NCBI GenBank assembly: GCA_963693365.1
Contig: CAVNZM010000002.1
Coordinates: forward strand, 6,510,001 to 6,574,000
Direction: 5' to 3'
DNA: 64,000 nucleotides
From: Amoebidium appalachense
Lineage: Eukaryota > Ichthyosporea
Part shown: positions 1 through 20,660 of the stretch, one piece after another
Layout: each line of letters begins with the position of its first letter
How positions within the stretch are numbered: position 1 is the stretch's first letter
Translations under genes and position numbers: made by a program
The notes under the pieces: generated by a model
The model's input: the letters and a program-made list of their open reading frames with translations, nothing else
Told to the model about the DNA's origin: nothing
Database searches by the model: none

Positions 1-8
1 TCACCCTC

Positions 9-95
9 TATGAAAACTACTCCGGGACGTGTGTTGCCTCTAGGGGGACATCCCCTTGGACGAAAGTGAACCTGCAATGGTTGTAAACCACGGCA
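9..95. repeat. 87-bp split direct repeat, copy 1
   Basis: Starts TATGAAAACTACTCCGG directly after CCCTC at the window edge and is identical to 576-662. The two copies diverge after CCACGGCA. It forms the outer end of the element. Confidence 0.88.
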
Positions 96-223
96 AGCCC
101 CCAGTCATCAATTTATTGATCCGTGAGGTCCTTGTGCCCAAAAAACGGGGGAAGTCTTCGCCCCGTGAAAAAACAGCACGCATGTGTGGATCAATGGGGG
201 TGAGTGTGGGTGTAGGTGGGTGG

Positions 224-575
224 GTGAAAAGAAAATGTATAGCCGTAAGGGCTGTAGGTGCTCAACACAGAAGATGTGTTTGTAGCTTGCTGATCTGCTG
301 AAAACTGTCTTGCTTATATACCTAAGCCTACCGACCTGAGCCAATTGAAAATCGTTCCAGTGATATGTGAATCTGAATCGAACCAATCAAAATCGGTCTA
401 GCGATATGTGGAATCTGATGTTTTGATTAGCTAATAGGTGCCCGTGTGCGAGCGGCCAATCGCGAACTGCTAAAACACGAAACGAAGCCTACATGGTTAT
501 GTCAATATCGAACACCCATCCTACGTGTTTACCCAGAAAAATATTTATGTCAATAAATTCCACAAATAAAACCTC
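224..575. repeat. Split direct repeat of the retroelement, copy 1 (352 bp)
   Basis: Appears identical to 4273-4624 by eye over its full length, starting GTGAAAAGAAAATG and ending AATAAAACCTC. It abuts the second copy of the 87-bp repeat at 576. The near-identity suggests recent insertion or gene conversion. An AATAAA near the right end could act as a plus-strand polyadenylation signal. Confidence 0.9.
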
Positions 576-662
576 TATGAAAACTACTCCGGGACGTGTG
601 TTGCCTCTAGGGGGACATCCCCTTGGACGAAAGTGAACCTGCAATGGTTGTAAACCACGGCA
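576..662. repeat. 87-bp split direct repeat, copy 2
   Basis: Internal copy, joined without spacer to the 352-bp repeat at 575. This B1A2-type joint is the diagnostic feature of PAT-like elements. Confidence 0.88.
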
Positions 663-719
663 CGAGAGCAGTATGCTTGCTCCAAAGGTTTCACTTAAGG
701 ATAGAGGCAAATACACGTT

Positions 720-1770
720 TGTTAGTGGCAGCAATGGGGGCCGGCGAAGTCGAGTATAGATCAGGGAACAGTCGGATAATCATCTGCCAAGTTGTTGGAT
801 CCTGGAGTCGTCGACCCCGGCCTCGGCCAGGGCTGTGGCCCCCCCAATTCGGAGGCTGTGGCCGGCAAACCGGGAGGGTGAGAGGCCCGCCCGGGAGAGG
901 AGGGCACGGAAGTCGTCAGAGAAAACACCCTTGGTGTAGGGAATGCCACCGAGACTGAACAGGGGGTCGTCGAGACTGAACAGGGGGTCGTCTACCGAGA
1001 CTGAACAGGGGGTCGTCAGGTTAACCGGATGTCGTATCCAGGAACTGCCGGAGGAGATGGGCTGGGGAGAAGTGGGTGAGAGGCAGGGCAGCTAGAGTGA
1101 CGTTGACACTTAGGGCTGTACATCCATCTTGGAGGTTGGCAGGTGGAGGGTGGCATGGGACAAAGTACTGGTGGGGGTGTAGCTGAAGGTCACGTCCTTC
1201 CATTTCACGTGACGGGACGGGTCGAAGGAAGTCAGGGTCTTGGAGGTAAATTCCCACGAACGGAGGAGACCACAAAAACCGACGATGAGGGCCGTCCAAA
1301 GCCGGCGATTGGCTGAGGAGGCCTGGGTGGGGCACTGGCCATGGAGTAGGCCGAGGTGGGAGGGCAGGAGGGGTTCTCTGGGAGATGATCGGGGTCGGAT
1401 GTTGTGAGAAAAGCTGCCATCTGCCCACCCCTTGTAGGAACCAGGCGAGAGACTTGTTGTGGGGGTAGGGAGCCGGAAGTCCCATGTCGAGGTGGAGTCT
1501 GGTGATAGCCGAATTGTAGCCGGCCAAGGAAGAGGCCTGTATCCCTTGTTGGGCACACCAGGCAAGAAAGAGCTGCACAGTGTGTGGGGAGGCCGGGAGG
1601 TAGGACCCGGAGGAGGATGGCAGCCGAGATGCCACAAAAAATCGATGAACACTTTCTGCACCCGGGAGTAGAAGGCCCGAGAGTCGAGGTTGAGACTCAG
1701 GGCCTGGCACTCCTGCAGGGTAGTGGTGGCTCGAAGCAGCACGGCCGGAGCAAAGTGGGGGGCCAATCTG
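720..1770 (-). pseudogene. Tyrosine recombinase (integrase) of the DIRS-like element, broken
   Basis: The minus strand encodes a phage-integrase-type recombinase in pieces. The N-terminal SAM-like part (about 1766-1480) includes FLAWCAQQGIQASSLAGYNS. The core begins near 1290 with GFCGLLRSWEF, which carries the first catalytic Arg. The box II motif GHSLRIGGATALAEAG lies near 820-860 and supplies His (858-860) and Arg (849-851). The candidate nucleophile Tyr is at 756-758 in SLIYTRLRR. Two defects are visible: the reading frame shifts between segments, and the conserved Trp after LGR is a TGA (780-782), one base from TGG. A triple 21-bp repeat (about 953-1018) interrupts the core. In an intact element this enzyme would integrate a circular DNA intermediate. 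Confidence 0.75.
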
Positions 1771-1829
1771 CCAGCGTTGCTCCGGAAGGGAAGATCGGGG
1801 GGGGGGGGGGGGAGGGGGGGGGGGTTGAG

Positions 1830-1990
1830 CCCAGGGGAAGGGAGAGGGCATGTGCCGGAAGGTAGCCTGCACGTCTGCCACTGCCATGTAGCAGCCGGGG
1901 CCTGCGTCGAGAATGAGCTGGGGTCCCGGGCTTGTTTTTTGTAGTAACGGCGCCGATGGGGGAGGATCGGAGGACCGGAAACTCAGCAAG
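1830..1990 (-). pseudogene. Reverse transcriptase fragment of the DIRS-like element
   Basis: A minus-strand frame contains LILDAGPGCYMAVADVQATF followed by RHMP, which matches the palm motif A region of DIRS reverse transcriptases (an aspartate in a V-D-(I/V)-x-x-(A/T)-F-R context). The match stops at a G/C homopolymer (about 1798-1828), after which the frame resumes near the RNase H/recombinase linker. The rest of the palm, including the catalytic DD motif, and most of RNase H appear deleted. Identification rests on a short motif plus gene order. Confidence 0.55.
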
Positions 1991-2115
1991 GAATTGGTCC
2001 GGGAAGAGGGTGGCCGCGCTGGTGGCCGAGGGGGGGGCTGGGCCTCCGGGTCTGAGCCTCGGGGGAAGGTGTGGTTAGCAAGGGTGGGGCACCCTCGGGG
2101 AGACCCCGGCAGCCG

Positions 2116-2151
<36 letters not shown>

Positions 2152-2183
2152 CAGGGCCCCGAGGGGTTTAGAGTAGGGCAGCT

Positions 2184-2873
2184 GGGCCCGAGAGAGGTTG
2201 CAGGCAGGGCAGCGGGGCCATGTGCAGGGGATGCCCGAGCACGCAGGGATGCGGGCGGACACAGAGTTAGAAGGGGGGGGGGGAGGGAGTGCTAGGTGAG
2301 TGTAAGGGGGGTGGGGGAGGCTCGTGGGATGGGTGGGGAGTAAAATTATGTGCAGTGGCCAGAATAACGTCTTTGTGTAGGGACATGTATTCTGTGGCGC
2401 GCGCGGGCGCCGTAGGTGGCCTGCAAAAATTTGTACTCAGCCCTAGTGGCCCGTGCTCCCGAGCTCCGTGTCCCTGTACCCGTGTATCCTAGCTCCTAGC
2501 CCCTATGTTCTATCTTGTGTGTGCGGGCAGGTGGGCCCGAGGGAGGTTGCAGGCAGAACAGCGGGGCCATGTGCAGGGGATGCCCGAGCACGCGGGGATG
2601 CGGGCGGACACAGAGTTAGAAGGGGGGGGGGGGGGGGGGGGAGGGAGTGCTAGGTGAGTGTAAGGGGGGGGGGCTCGTGGGATGGGTGGGGAGTAAAATT
2701 ATGTGCAGTGGCCAGAATAACGTCTTTGTGTAGGGACATGTATTCTGTGGCGCGCGCGGGCGCCGTAGGTGGCTTGCGAAAATTTGTACGTAGCCCTAGT
2801 GACCCGAGCTCCCGAGCTCCGTGTCCCTGTACCCGTGTATCCTAGCTCCTAGCCCCTATGCTCTATCTGTGTG
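2184..2873. repeat. Tandem duplication, about 349-bp period, inside the retroelement
   Basis: The block starting GGGCCCGAGAGAGGTTGCAG at 2184 recurs at 2533 with a few substitutions and different poly-G lengths. It lies between the gag-like region and the reverse-transcriptase remnant and looks like a local duplication after or during insertion. Confidence 0.8.
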
Positions 2874-3299
2874 TGTGGGTGTGCGCGTAGACTAGGCATT
2901 AGGCTTGCAGTCTTTGCGGGGGGGTGTGCCAGAGCAGAGCGGGCACACGTGGGAGAGGGGCCAGGGCTGCTTAACGCAGGACCGACCTTAAATGTGGAAA
3001 TTCATGTAGTGCGTGGCGGGTAGCTCCACCGATCGGGCCGGTGTTGCCAGGCCGGGGTGCGGGTCAGGGCGGTTGGGGGTTTGTCCCCCGCCGGGCTTGT
3101 GGGGCGGTGTGAAGCCATCAAGACCACAGCCGGGCTTGGGGTACTACATGGGACAGGCCTGAGGGGGGCTTCAGGGATAGAGGGGAGAGTGGCTTGGAGG
3201 GTCCGTGGTGGTGGGGGCCGCCGGAGGCGCGTCAGTGCCCGCGGGGGCGTTGGGCAGCTGGTTGCGGAGGTCGCGTAATTTGAAAATTCGTTTGGAGGG

Positions 3300-3907
3300 G
3301 CGTCGAGCCTGAGGGTTCTTGCTGCTCGGGGGTTACTGGGAAAGCCGGAACAGGGAGGGGAGGAGGGGCTTTGACGGGATTGGTTTTGGGATCAGGCACG
3401 ACGGAGGCAGGGTCAAAGGCAGGTAAGTCCGGACGGATAAGGTTAACTGGGTCGGGTCAGGGGTTTTGGTAACGGGGGCGGGCAGCACGGTAGGCTGGCT
3501 GGGCAGAAACGTGGATGGGCAGGCAGCACGGTAGGCTGGCTGGGCAGAAACGTGGATGGGAACGACCGGACCTGGCAGCATGTGTAGCTGGCCGGGGTCG
3601 GGTGGCAACAGGGTGGGAACAGCTGCAGGGGAACTGGGGCCGTGCAGGGTTTGGGGTAGCTGAGATCTCGACGAGGCTGGCCTTGTGATCTGAGGAAAAA
3701 AAAAATGCTGCTGGAATGTGGGGCAGACCAATGGAATGTGAGGTATCCATCGACAGTGAAGTCATGGTGGGGGGAGACATGGCGGGAAACAGGGTGGGAA
3801 AACAGGGAAGGAGGCGGGTTGAACACGGTAAGCTGTTCTGGCAGGGACTTGGGGTCAGGACTCCTGAACAGTAGGAAAGCACAAGGTGCTTTGACTGGGT
3901 TTAACAT
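3300..3907 (-). pseudogene. Gag-like Pro/Ser-rich frame of the DIRS-like element
   Basis: Overlapping minus-strand frames rich in Pro, Ser and Thr lie upstream of the reverse-transcriptase remnant, where DIRS elements carry their first ORF. There is no zinc knuckle or other recognisable motif. A 41-bp unit containing GGTAGGCTGGCTGGGCAG is duplicated in tandem at about 3481-3560. Called gag-like from position only. Confidence 0.3.
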
Positions 3908-4272
3908 AAGCGACGCGATTGGAGTACCGTATTTGAATACTCAGAAGGGCAAACGGGCAAGGACTATGAGCGAGGATAGTCAATGCGGATCGAAGCGGGG
4001 TGTGAAATTCTAGGCCATCGGGATTGAAAACGGGGTTTGAAATTAGATGAGTGGTAGGGACTTAGATCACAGCGGCGCGGCGCGTGAGGGACCATGTCAG
4101 GAAATCTTCTTGAAGTGTCGAGGAACTTGTAGGGCGACTAGCCCTAACCGGGACGGAACAGGCAGGAGTGCAAGCCTAACTTGCGAGGAGGATACGAAGG
4201 CAAGCTGAACTTGCAAGGATGGCACGATTGTCAAGGTGTGACAGAAGCTCGTGTCAAGAGTTGTCACGGAGT

Positions 4273-4624
4273 GTGAAAAGAAAATGTATAGCCGTAAGGG
4301 CTGTAGGTGCTCAACACAGAAGATGTGTTTGTAGCTTGCTGATCTGCTGAAAACTGTCTTGCTTATATACCTAAGCCTACCGACCTGAGCCAATTGAAAA
4401 TCGTTCCAGTGATATGTGAATCTGAATCGAACCAATCAAAATCGGTCTAGCGATATGTGGAATCTGATGTTTTGATTAGCTAATAGGTGCCCGTGTGCGA
4501 GCGGCCAATCGCGAACTGCTAAAACACGAAACGAAGCCTACATGGTTATGTCAATATCGAACACCCATCCTACGTGTTTACCCAGAAAAATATTTATGTC
4601 AATAAATTCCACAAATAAAACCTC
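4273..4624. repeat. Split direct repeat of the retroelement, copy 2 (352 bp)
   Basis: Second copy of the 224-575 repeat, forming the right border of the element. The next base (4625) is in-frame coding sequence of the GPCR gene. Confidence 0.9.
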
Positions 4625-5484
4625 GACGTCACAGTGAACAGCACCTGGCCAGACTTCGCTGATGTTGCCTGCAAGGAAACTGGACTCCCTGCTTGTTGTG
4701 GTCCCATTGCACCCCGTGTAGACGTGTTTGACCAGAATGGAAATCCTGTGCCAAACGGTTCCCAAGCAATGCTCGGCAGTAAAGGTTACATCTATCGTGT
4801 GGCACCAGCAAACATCGTTGCTAGCAATCAGAGAGACCCGCCGGCGGGCGTTGTGTGGAGAAAGATGAAACTGTGGAGCACACACTACAACGAAGGACCT
4901 GAAGCTGACGACATACTTATCAAGGTACACCTAACTACTTTTTCAGCTGGTGAACCTCGGGCTGACTGCAGCACAACTGCTGAGTTAATATCAATGTGAC
5001 AGAATTATAACCAAGGGCTGAGATGGTTACTATTTATTATGAAAATTACTTTTTATTAGGAAATAATGCTTACGGATTCGTAATGCTATGCAAGTGTTGT
5101 TTACATACCTTAAATCAGTTCGACATGATCATTTCTCATGAAGTGCTAAATTTATTCGAAGCTAACCCTTTTCTAACAGGCCATGCAAGAAATGGTGTGC
5201 ATCGACGTGTTTTCTGACACCCCTCTCATCATGGAGCTTCATTCTGTCGACTGGGAAAACATCACCAACCTGACTGACGTGCCTCTGACCGACAGGCCCG
5301 ACCTGGCCATCATCAGAACTATGTTTGTTGGGGCACTGACCCAGAGTAGAATCATCAAGGTAAGATATGTCTTCGTTGTAGAAACCACCATGGCATGCTA
5401 TCTATCTTTTTGTTTTGGCAGCCTGTTCGTGATGATACTCAGGCCTGAGTGTAGATTACATACATATGCCTACCTCTTTCTACC

Positions 5485-5515
<31 letters not shown>

Positions 5516-5524
5516 AAAAAAAAA

Positions 5525-5555
<31 letters not shown>

Positions 5556-8500
5556 GAAAAAGAAGAAAGAAGAAACAAAATATTCCCGTTTTTTTTTTTT
5601 TTTTTTTTTTTTGGATAAATCAATGTATCAATTTTCTTTCCACGTCTCTCTTGTCACGTGGCTAAGCCTTCTTTCACTTACACACGGTGGGGTCCAACGT
5701 GCACGTGTTTGGGTTTTCAGAGAGGCAGCTGTAATACCCTCCCCCCCCCCCCCTCCCCCCCCCTTCCCCCTCCCCCCCCCCCCCCCCACCCGCCCCTTTT
5801 CCCCCACAGTATTAATTAGTTTACTTACCTTGAGTCCCGTTTAAGAACACGCACACAGATTATGCCTGCAAACTTTACTACAGTCAGGTGCACCACGGTG
5901 TAAAAGGCTGACAATGGGAGGCGGTGCACGCCAGCCAGGAGGCACACACCACGGTTGCCAAGCAAAACACTGCATTATTCATGGCCATGGCTTCCATGTT
6001 AGTAATGCACATTAACCCTTTCCAACATCATATTGTAGTTGTTACCTAAGAATGCCCGAACCTAAACAGTTTCGTTCGAAGCTTCTTTCTCACTCTGCTT
6101 CTTTGCAGGACCTATCGGATATGATCCTGGAATCCCTGTCGTTGACGGGTCAAGACCTCACATACGACGTGACCAGCCAGTACTACAAGGAGTTTGTCGT
6201 CAACGGGGCTTGGGTGGCCCTGCCGCTAACAGCTGACGCTAGGATTGTTCTGTTCAACAAAACCACTTTCGACGCCCTCACTCAAAACGGCTTCCCGGTT
6301 GAGTATCCCCCACCATACGGCAACTGGTCGGACCCGTACATCGACTCTTGGGACTATGCAACATTTGTTGACACGGCCAAGAACATCACCAAGGGGCTAC
6401 GTGCAATGGGGATTGAGAATGCTTACGGGTATGTGATCATGAAGTGCCATTACAATGGCTCACAACTTGTTTGGGAGGCTTGTAGGGCAAAAAGATCATA
6501 AAGCTTTCTTTAATGTATCTACTTTGGCACATCACTGCAGTCTGCATATTGGGTAGTCTATGTGTAAGCAGCCTGTTAAGCCCAACCAGTGGTAGTTGCT
6601 TTACACTCTGTATATATGACTGACTCAGTGGTAGATCTTGAGCCCAAGCACAAAACTACGAGTCGAATACCAATATGTTCTTTCTTCCACAGCTTCACGT
6701 TTGAACCACGAGACCGTGAGTGCCTCAAGCTTGTCAGCATGATGGTGCGGCCATTCGGGGGACTTATGTTCCAACGGCTACTCAACGGCACCTACCTTTG
6801 CACTATGGACCAGCCGGGCTATCGCAAAGGACTCAACGACACCATTATGGAGCTGGTTCGCAGCGGCTCCTGGGAGCCCACATTCCCAATGAGTGATCCA
6901 GACTTGGTCAAGTGGCTCCAAGATTGGCCTAACGTGAACAGGTAAGTGCAACCTTTGAATGTCTGTCCCATGCAAATTAGTCTGTTTTTATGATAGCGCT
7001 TGTGCAACAGTTGAACGGCTGAGTGCAAATTCCTTGCATACCTCATGAATTAATATTAGACAACAGCATCCGATGATGTGAGCCGTATAAATAATAAGGT
7101 CTGGCATTCATGGCTCATGTCCTTAGATCAGCTAAGATACTAATGCTTCCACTTTGCAGGACAAAGATACCTTACGAGTCTTCATATTTGGAACCTGGCC
7201 ACCCCATATATGGTATGCGGTTTGCGGCCTTCAACCACAACTACCGCAACAACCCGGAGATGTTGGTTGCATATGCACCAGGGGGTCCCAGCTACAGTGG
7301 GGGCACGGGTATAGCCATGGTGACAACAAACAAAACTACCGTCAACACAAACGGAGTGCGGTGGAACTACATGAGCCTGGTTGCCAACAGGCAACGGCCG
7401 TATCTTCACGCAATGAACATGAGAATTGGCCGTGTGCCCCCCTACCTCGGCGCCCTTGACATGTTTCCGTGGAATACGCCTGAGTGGAGCACCCATGTTG
7501 AGCAACTCAAGCTGACTGCTGCCCCCTACTACCCGTTTAGCTCTCCTCCACAAATGGTTCCCATTATGGAGCAGGGCCCCACCCGTGCCATGGTGTTGGA
7601 GCTCATTTTGAAAAACGTGTCCATTGAGCAGGCAACGACGACAGCGTGCGAGCAGGTCACGGAAATGTTCCGCCCCATTTGTGGCCCACAGCACCTTAAT
7701 GCCGATTTAACTAACGAATGCAACCAGCCGCCTTACGGCTTCAAAGAGGTGTCATTCCAGTGGAAATGGGATGGTGTGTGCAAGGAAGGGATACCCCTTC
7801 CGGAGCCATTCATGATGGAGTGTCTGTATCTCGCTGATAGAATGGGCATCGCTATGGCCTTCCACGCACTTACAGCGCTAGCAGTGGGGTTCATTGTTCT
7901 CATGCTCGTGTTTATATGGATCAAGCGAGATCACAAACTGTTGCGCGCAGGTAGTGTCATGTTTAGTTCCTTTATGCTTTTTGGTTGTATTCTGCTTTGT
8001 ATTGCACCCAACTTCTTGCTGGGCCGACCTGAGGTATGGAAGCCTCATGTGGCTGTGTGGTGCTTCAGCATCGGCATTTCCACAACGTTCGGTGCTCTTC
8101 TCATCAAGGTACTTACTTACACCCCCCCCCCCCCCCCCCCTCCCCACACACACGCACACACACCTTCTTGCAACCCCTCCTCAACGTTAACCCCTCTCCG
8201 TCCTGATTTCCCTCACCATGCTCACCTGCCTCCCCTCCCGGCTTTAAGTATATCCCCATCCCCACCTCCCCCCCCCCCCCCCCCCCCCACGCCCCCCACC
8301 CCATACCCCCTCCTCCTTCGCCTACGCCCACCACAGTGCTCCACTTTGCCCCTGCCCCACCTCAAAAAGACAAGATGAACGCGTGAAAGAGGAGGAAGCA
8401 AAAGGTTTCGCCTCTGTGATCACCATACACTGTATTGCGCTGTTATTCACACTACTTGAAAATGGCACACGCCCAAATCTAGAAGCCGCAACATAGAACA

Positions 8501-9798
8501 AATATCAATCACAGAGGGTCGAAAGGAGGCAGGAAGAAAAAAAAATCACGCATATGGCAACTATGCTGGTACACAATTCCATAACATCAACACCTCCACA
8601 GACGTGGCGCATCGGGCACATTTTCTACAATGTACACATGTCATTGAGCAAGGACCGCCGTGGACTGCTGCAAGACGGCAGCCTTGTAGGTGTCTTGGCC
8701 GCCATCGTCTTTGTGCAAGTCATCTTGTGCGCCGTATATAGCAGCGTGGCCCCCATCACCGTGACATTTGAGTACATTACCACCACAGTAGACTATCCGG
8801 CAACAAGGTACAACAAGGCTGGAAAATTCACACTCGACGACGTGCAATTCACAACGTATTCTTTCGGCTCTACCGTACTGATGGCCATCATTCTCTACAT
8901 TGCGGCACTGATTGTCTGCGCCTGCATCATGTCCTTCCGCATCAGGAACGTGCCACATCAGTTTAAGGTGAGAGCCGTCCCCCCCCCCCCCCCTCCTCCT
9001 CCCCCCCCCCCCTCCCCCCCCCCCCCCCCTTCCCCTTGCACATAACCGCGTTAGTGGCTCTTACTAGACAATCCGAATTTTACAGATCAACTCAAAATGT
9101 TTTACTTTAGAACTTGCTATGTCACGCCCCCTAACAGACGTGTGTACTATCATGTGAAAACTGCCTACTGCTTATAATAACTATTTCTTCCGCTCCCACA
9201 GGAAACCAAGCTGATCCTCGCTGTCGCCTACCAATGCGCAATTACCGGCATCATCGTCGTTCCCATGCTGGTGTTTGTGGATACCCCAAAAGTGCGCCTT
9301 ATCATCCTTTGGGCCGGCTGCTTCTCTGCTGCAGTATTCATCACCAGCGTCTTCATGGTGCCCAAACTACTCGCCGTCACAAACCTCATCCACCTCTCCA
9401 CCTCAAAATCATCCGCCACGCCGGGCCTGGGTTCGAAGTCAAAAACCGGTACCACACGTCGGTCTGGCCCTCGGACCGGCACGGACGGCAGCAAGACGAA
9501 AAGCAAGAGCCAAGGCCACGAGTCCACGGCTACGGACGGCACGGAGGTTGAGCCCACGGCACACGAAAACAAACTGCGTGAAGAGCTGGCCCTCATGTCG
9601 GCCAAGCTGGCTGACCTGGAGAGCAAGATGCGCGTCATGGGCAACATCCACGTGGGCAACCGTCTGACCACCGTACACACCACCGTCGTGCCAGCCCTTA
9701 TCCTGCCTGCCGAAAGCACAAACTATCCTCCTGTGGCAAGCGAGACTGTTGTCCGCTCCCAGGATGCACTTATGATTCCTGAAGAAGACGAGTGCTAA
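4625..9798 (+). CDS. Class C (GABA-B-like) G-protein-coupled receptor with solute-binding-protein-like ectodomain
   Basis: Seven exons with matching phases: up to 4924, 5180-5359, 6109-6428, 6693-6941, 7160-8108, 8602-8967 and 9202-9798; about 986 residues lie in the window. The ectodomain resembles type 1 extracellular solute-binding proteins (ALPLTADARIVLFNK, then a WSDPYIDSWDY loop) and has many N-glycosylation sequons. Exon 5 carries membrane segments 1-3, ending CFSIGISTTFGALLIK. Joined to TWRIGHIFYN of exon 6 this gives the GABA-B signature before intracellular loop 2. Exon 6 holds segments 4-5 and exon 7 segments 6-7. The cytoplasmic tail has a Lys/Ser-rich stretch, then a heptad-like helix (about 9566-9643), as in GABA-B dimerisation tails. 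The signal peptide and N-terminus lie upstream, across the retroelement; bases 1-8 may be the other half of the interrupted exon. Confidence 0.88.
5484..5612. repeat. C(n)A(n)(GAAA)n composite followed by poly-T
   Basis: A C run, then an A run, then GAAA tetranucleotides, then a T run, in an intron of the receptor gene. The same order recurs at 16381-16455 and 17103-17165, and inverted at 11583 and 53803. Confidence 0.92.
8109..8601 (+). other. Receptor intron with C tracts after the donor
   Basis: The donor GTACTTACTTAC is followed directly by a run of C and a second C tract near 8270. The acceptor is CACCTCCACAG. The open frame through the C tract is a low-complexity read-through, not coding. 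Confidence 0.7.
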
Positions 9799-10557
9799 CA
9801 AACTGTAAGAAAGATCAGCGTTATCAAACTTGCATAGCAACATTATATTGATAGCCTGTGCCCATAAGGGTTTACGACAGAGTATTTATCGAGACCGGCT
9901 AAAAACTTGTGACTCTTAATGTTCATCTTGAAAAGGAGGTGGCACCAGCCAGCTCTGAGTGCAAGCAAGTGCAAGCACATGTTGTCGTTGTGAGCTAGCC
10001 AGCTGTGCATACTTGCTACACTGCCCTTTAAACAAATATAAAGAGCAAACCAGTACATATGTCTGTAACTTAATTTCTTCCATCTTGTCCTCGCGAGCTC
10101 GCTGCGCACGGTCTGCACTTTCTGGCGACTGTAACAGTACTGCCAGGGGTTTACGCTGTTTACTCGAGGCAAAGAGAACCAGTCTCAGGTATGGGGGGGG
10201 GGGGTTTTGCTCGGAATATCCCCTCAGCGGTATATCATGATCACGTACATAGATGTCGGGTGGTGACTATATATCAGGGTTTACTTTCTCTACGAGACAC
10301 CATAAAGAGGGGTTGCGTAATTACCGGCAGGCAAAACCTCGGGAATCAAACCTCGGGTGTCAAAAACTGCCCCATGGCTCATCGCGGCATCACACTCCTG
10401 TCGAAAGTCTGCCCTTGTGGCAAAGCACACCGTGGTACTACGCAAGCTAACTGGGCAGCATATTCACACGTGCACAGCCGTCAGTCATTTAAAGCCTGCT
10501 CACAGTTCGCTTTATAACCACCTGACTACATAGCTCTACCCTTAAGCCCCTTTCAAC
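9799..10557. other. Intergenic region between the receptor and the aminotransferase
   Basis: About 760 bp between the receptor stop and the aminotransferase start, holding no gene I can support. A TATAA at 10513-10517 lies about 41 nt before the aminotransferase ATG and could be a core promoter element. That is weak evidence without transcript data. Confidence 0.4.
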
Positions 10558-19760
<9,203 letters not shown>

Positions 19761-19957
19761 TGACCAATCATATGGCACCGTTAGCCAGTACGTGGTTTAT
19801 TGCATTTTGTGATTGGTCGTTGCACAGGGAGTACGTACTATTTAGGGTATCTTCTACTGGCCTAGCATGCAAGCTGGTGATGGGTGGGTGCCATTTGTAT
19901 ACCTATTGCAGGGTCGCAGGGTGATTCTATTCTAGAAGTGAGGAAATTTGTTGTATA

Positions 19958-19963
19958 AATAAA
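19958..19963 (+). terminator. Polyadenylation signal AATAAA of the aminotransferase gene
   Basis: AATAAA lies about 200 nt after the stop codon at 19760 and is the first clear signal on this strand. Confidence 0.5.
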
Positions 19964-19964
19964 C

Positions 19965-20616
19965 CCATACTGTCATTATGTATATAAATATCATCGACCT
20001 GTTTCACATCTCGGCAGCGGGGGGGTATGCACTTGTCTTGTACAATAAGTTAAATAACGTGTACACATGTTTGCAGACTGGGCGTAACCCGAGTCTAGTT
20101 GAAGCCCACCTGTGCCCTTGCAAATATTAAAACACTACCCAGGCTCTGGTGGGTGCTCAGGGTGTGAAATCATTGTTATCACTGGCTGCCCCAGCCACGG
20201 CAAGACTGACCAAAATATTGTTAAGGAGTCTACATTTATGATGTAGAGTTAAGTATACTACATTGTAGACCCCCCCCCCCCCCCCCCCCCCCCCCCCTTC
20301 CTCTCTCCCCCGGGTGCCCCGCCGGGTCTGGGGTTCCGCGCTCCACCACCCCAACCAACACCACCTACCACCCACCCAACCCTACTCATTCACCCATGGG
20401 GGAACAAGGAAAAAGGCAGCTGCAGAGGGAAAAAAGAAAAAGAACAAAGGTGGTAGGCCCAGCCTCCCAGACCTCACAGTCTTCGTGGGCCAGATCATGA
20501 TCAGGAAACATGGCCTTCAGAATCTCCTAATCTGTACATACTGGTCTGCCTCTAAAGTCGGTGCGTGTGTGTGTGTATGGGGGGGGGGGGAGGGGGCGCG
20601 GGGAGGGAGGGAGGGC

Positions 20617-20660
<44 letters not shown>

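Larger units (their letters stand above)
9..4624 (-). mobile_element. PAT/DIRS-like tyrosine-recombinase retroelement, decayed, inserted in a GPCR exon
   Basis: The element is bounded by split direct repeats rather than LTRs. An 87-bp repeat lies at 9-95 and 576-662, and a 352-bp repeat at 224-575 and 4273-4624. Read on the minus strand the order is 352-repeat, ORFs, 87-repeat joined to 352-repeat, about 128 bp, 87-repeat. This is the A1-ORFs-B1A2-B2 architecture of PAT/Ngaro-type DIRS elements. The minus-strand interior holds a gag-like Pro-rich frame, a reverse-transcriptase remnant and a tyrosine recombinase in the expected order. CCTC occurs at the left border (5-8), the internal joint (572-575) and the right border (4621-4624), and no target-site duplication is seen, as expected for recombinase-mediated integration. 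Alternative: two tandem copies, the first internally deleted. Frames are broken, so it is probably non-autonomous. Confidence 0.82.

Noticed and set aside
9-4624. Conventional LTR retrotransposon
   Set aside because: The repeats are split (87 and 352 bp joined internally), the enzyme is a tyrosine recombinase rather than a DDE integrase, and no target duplication is present.
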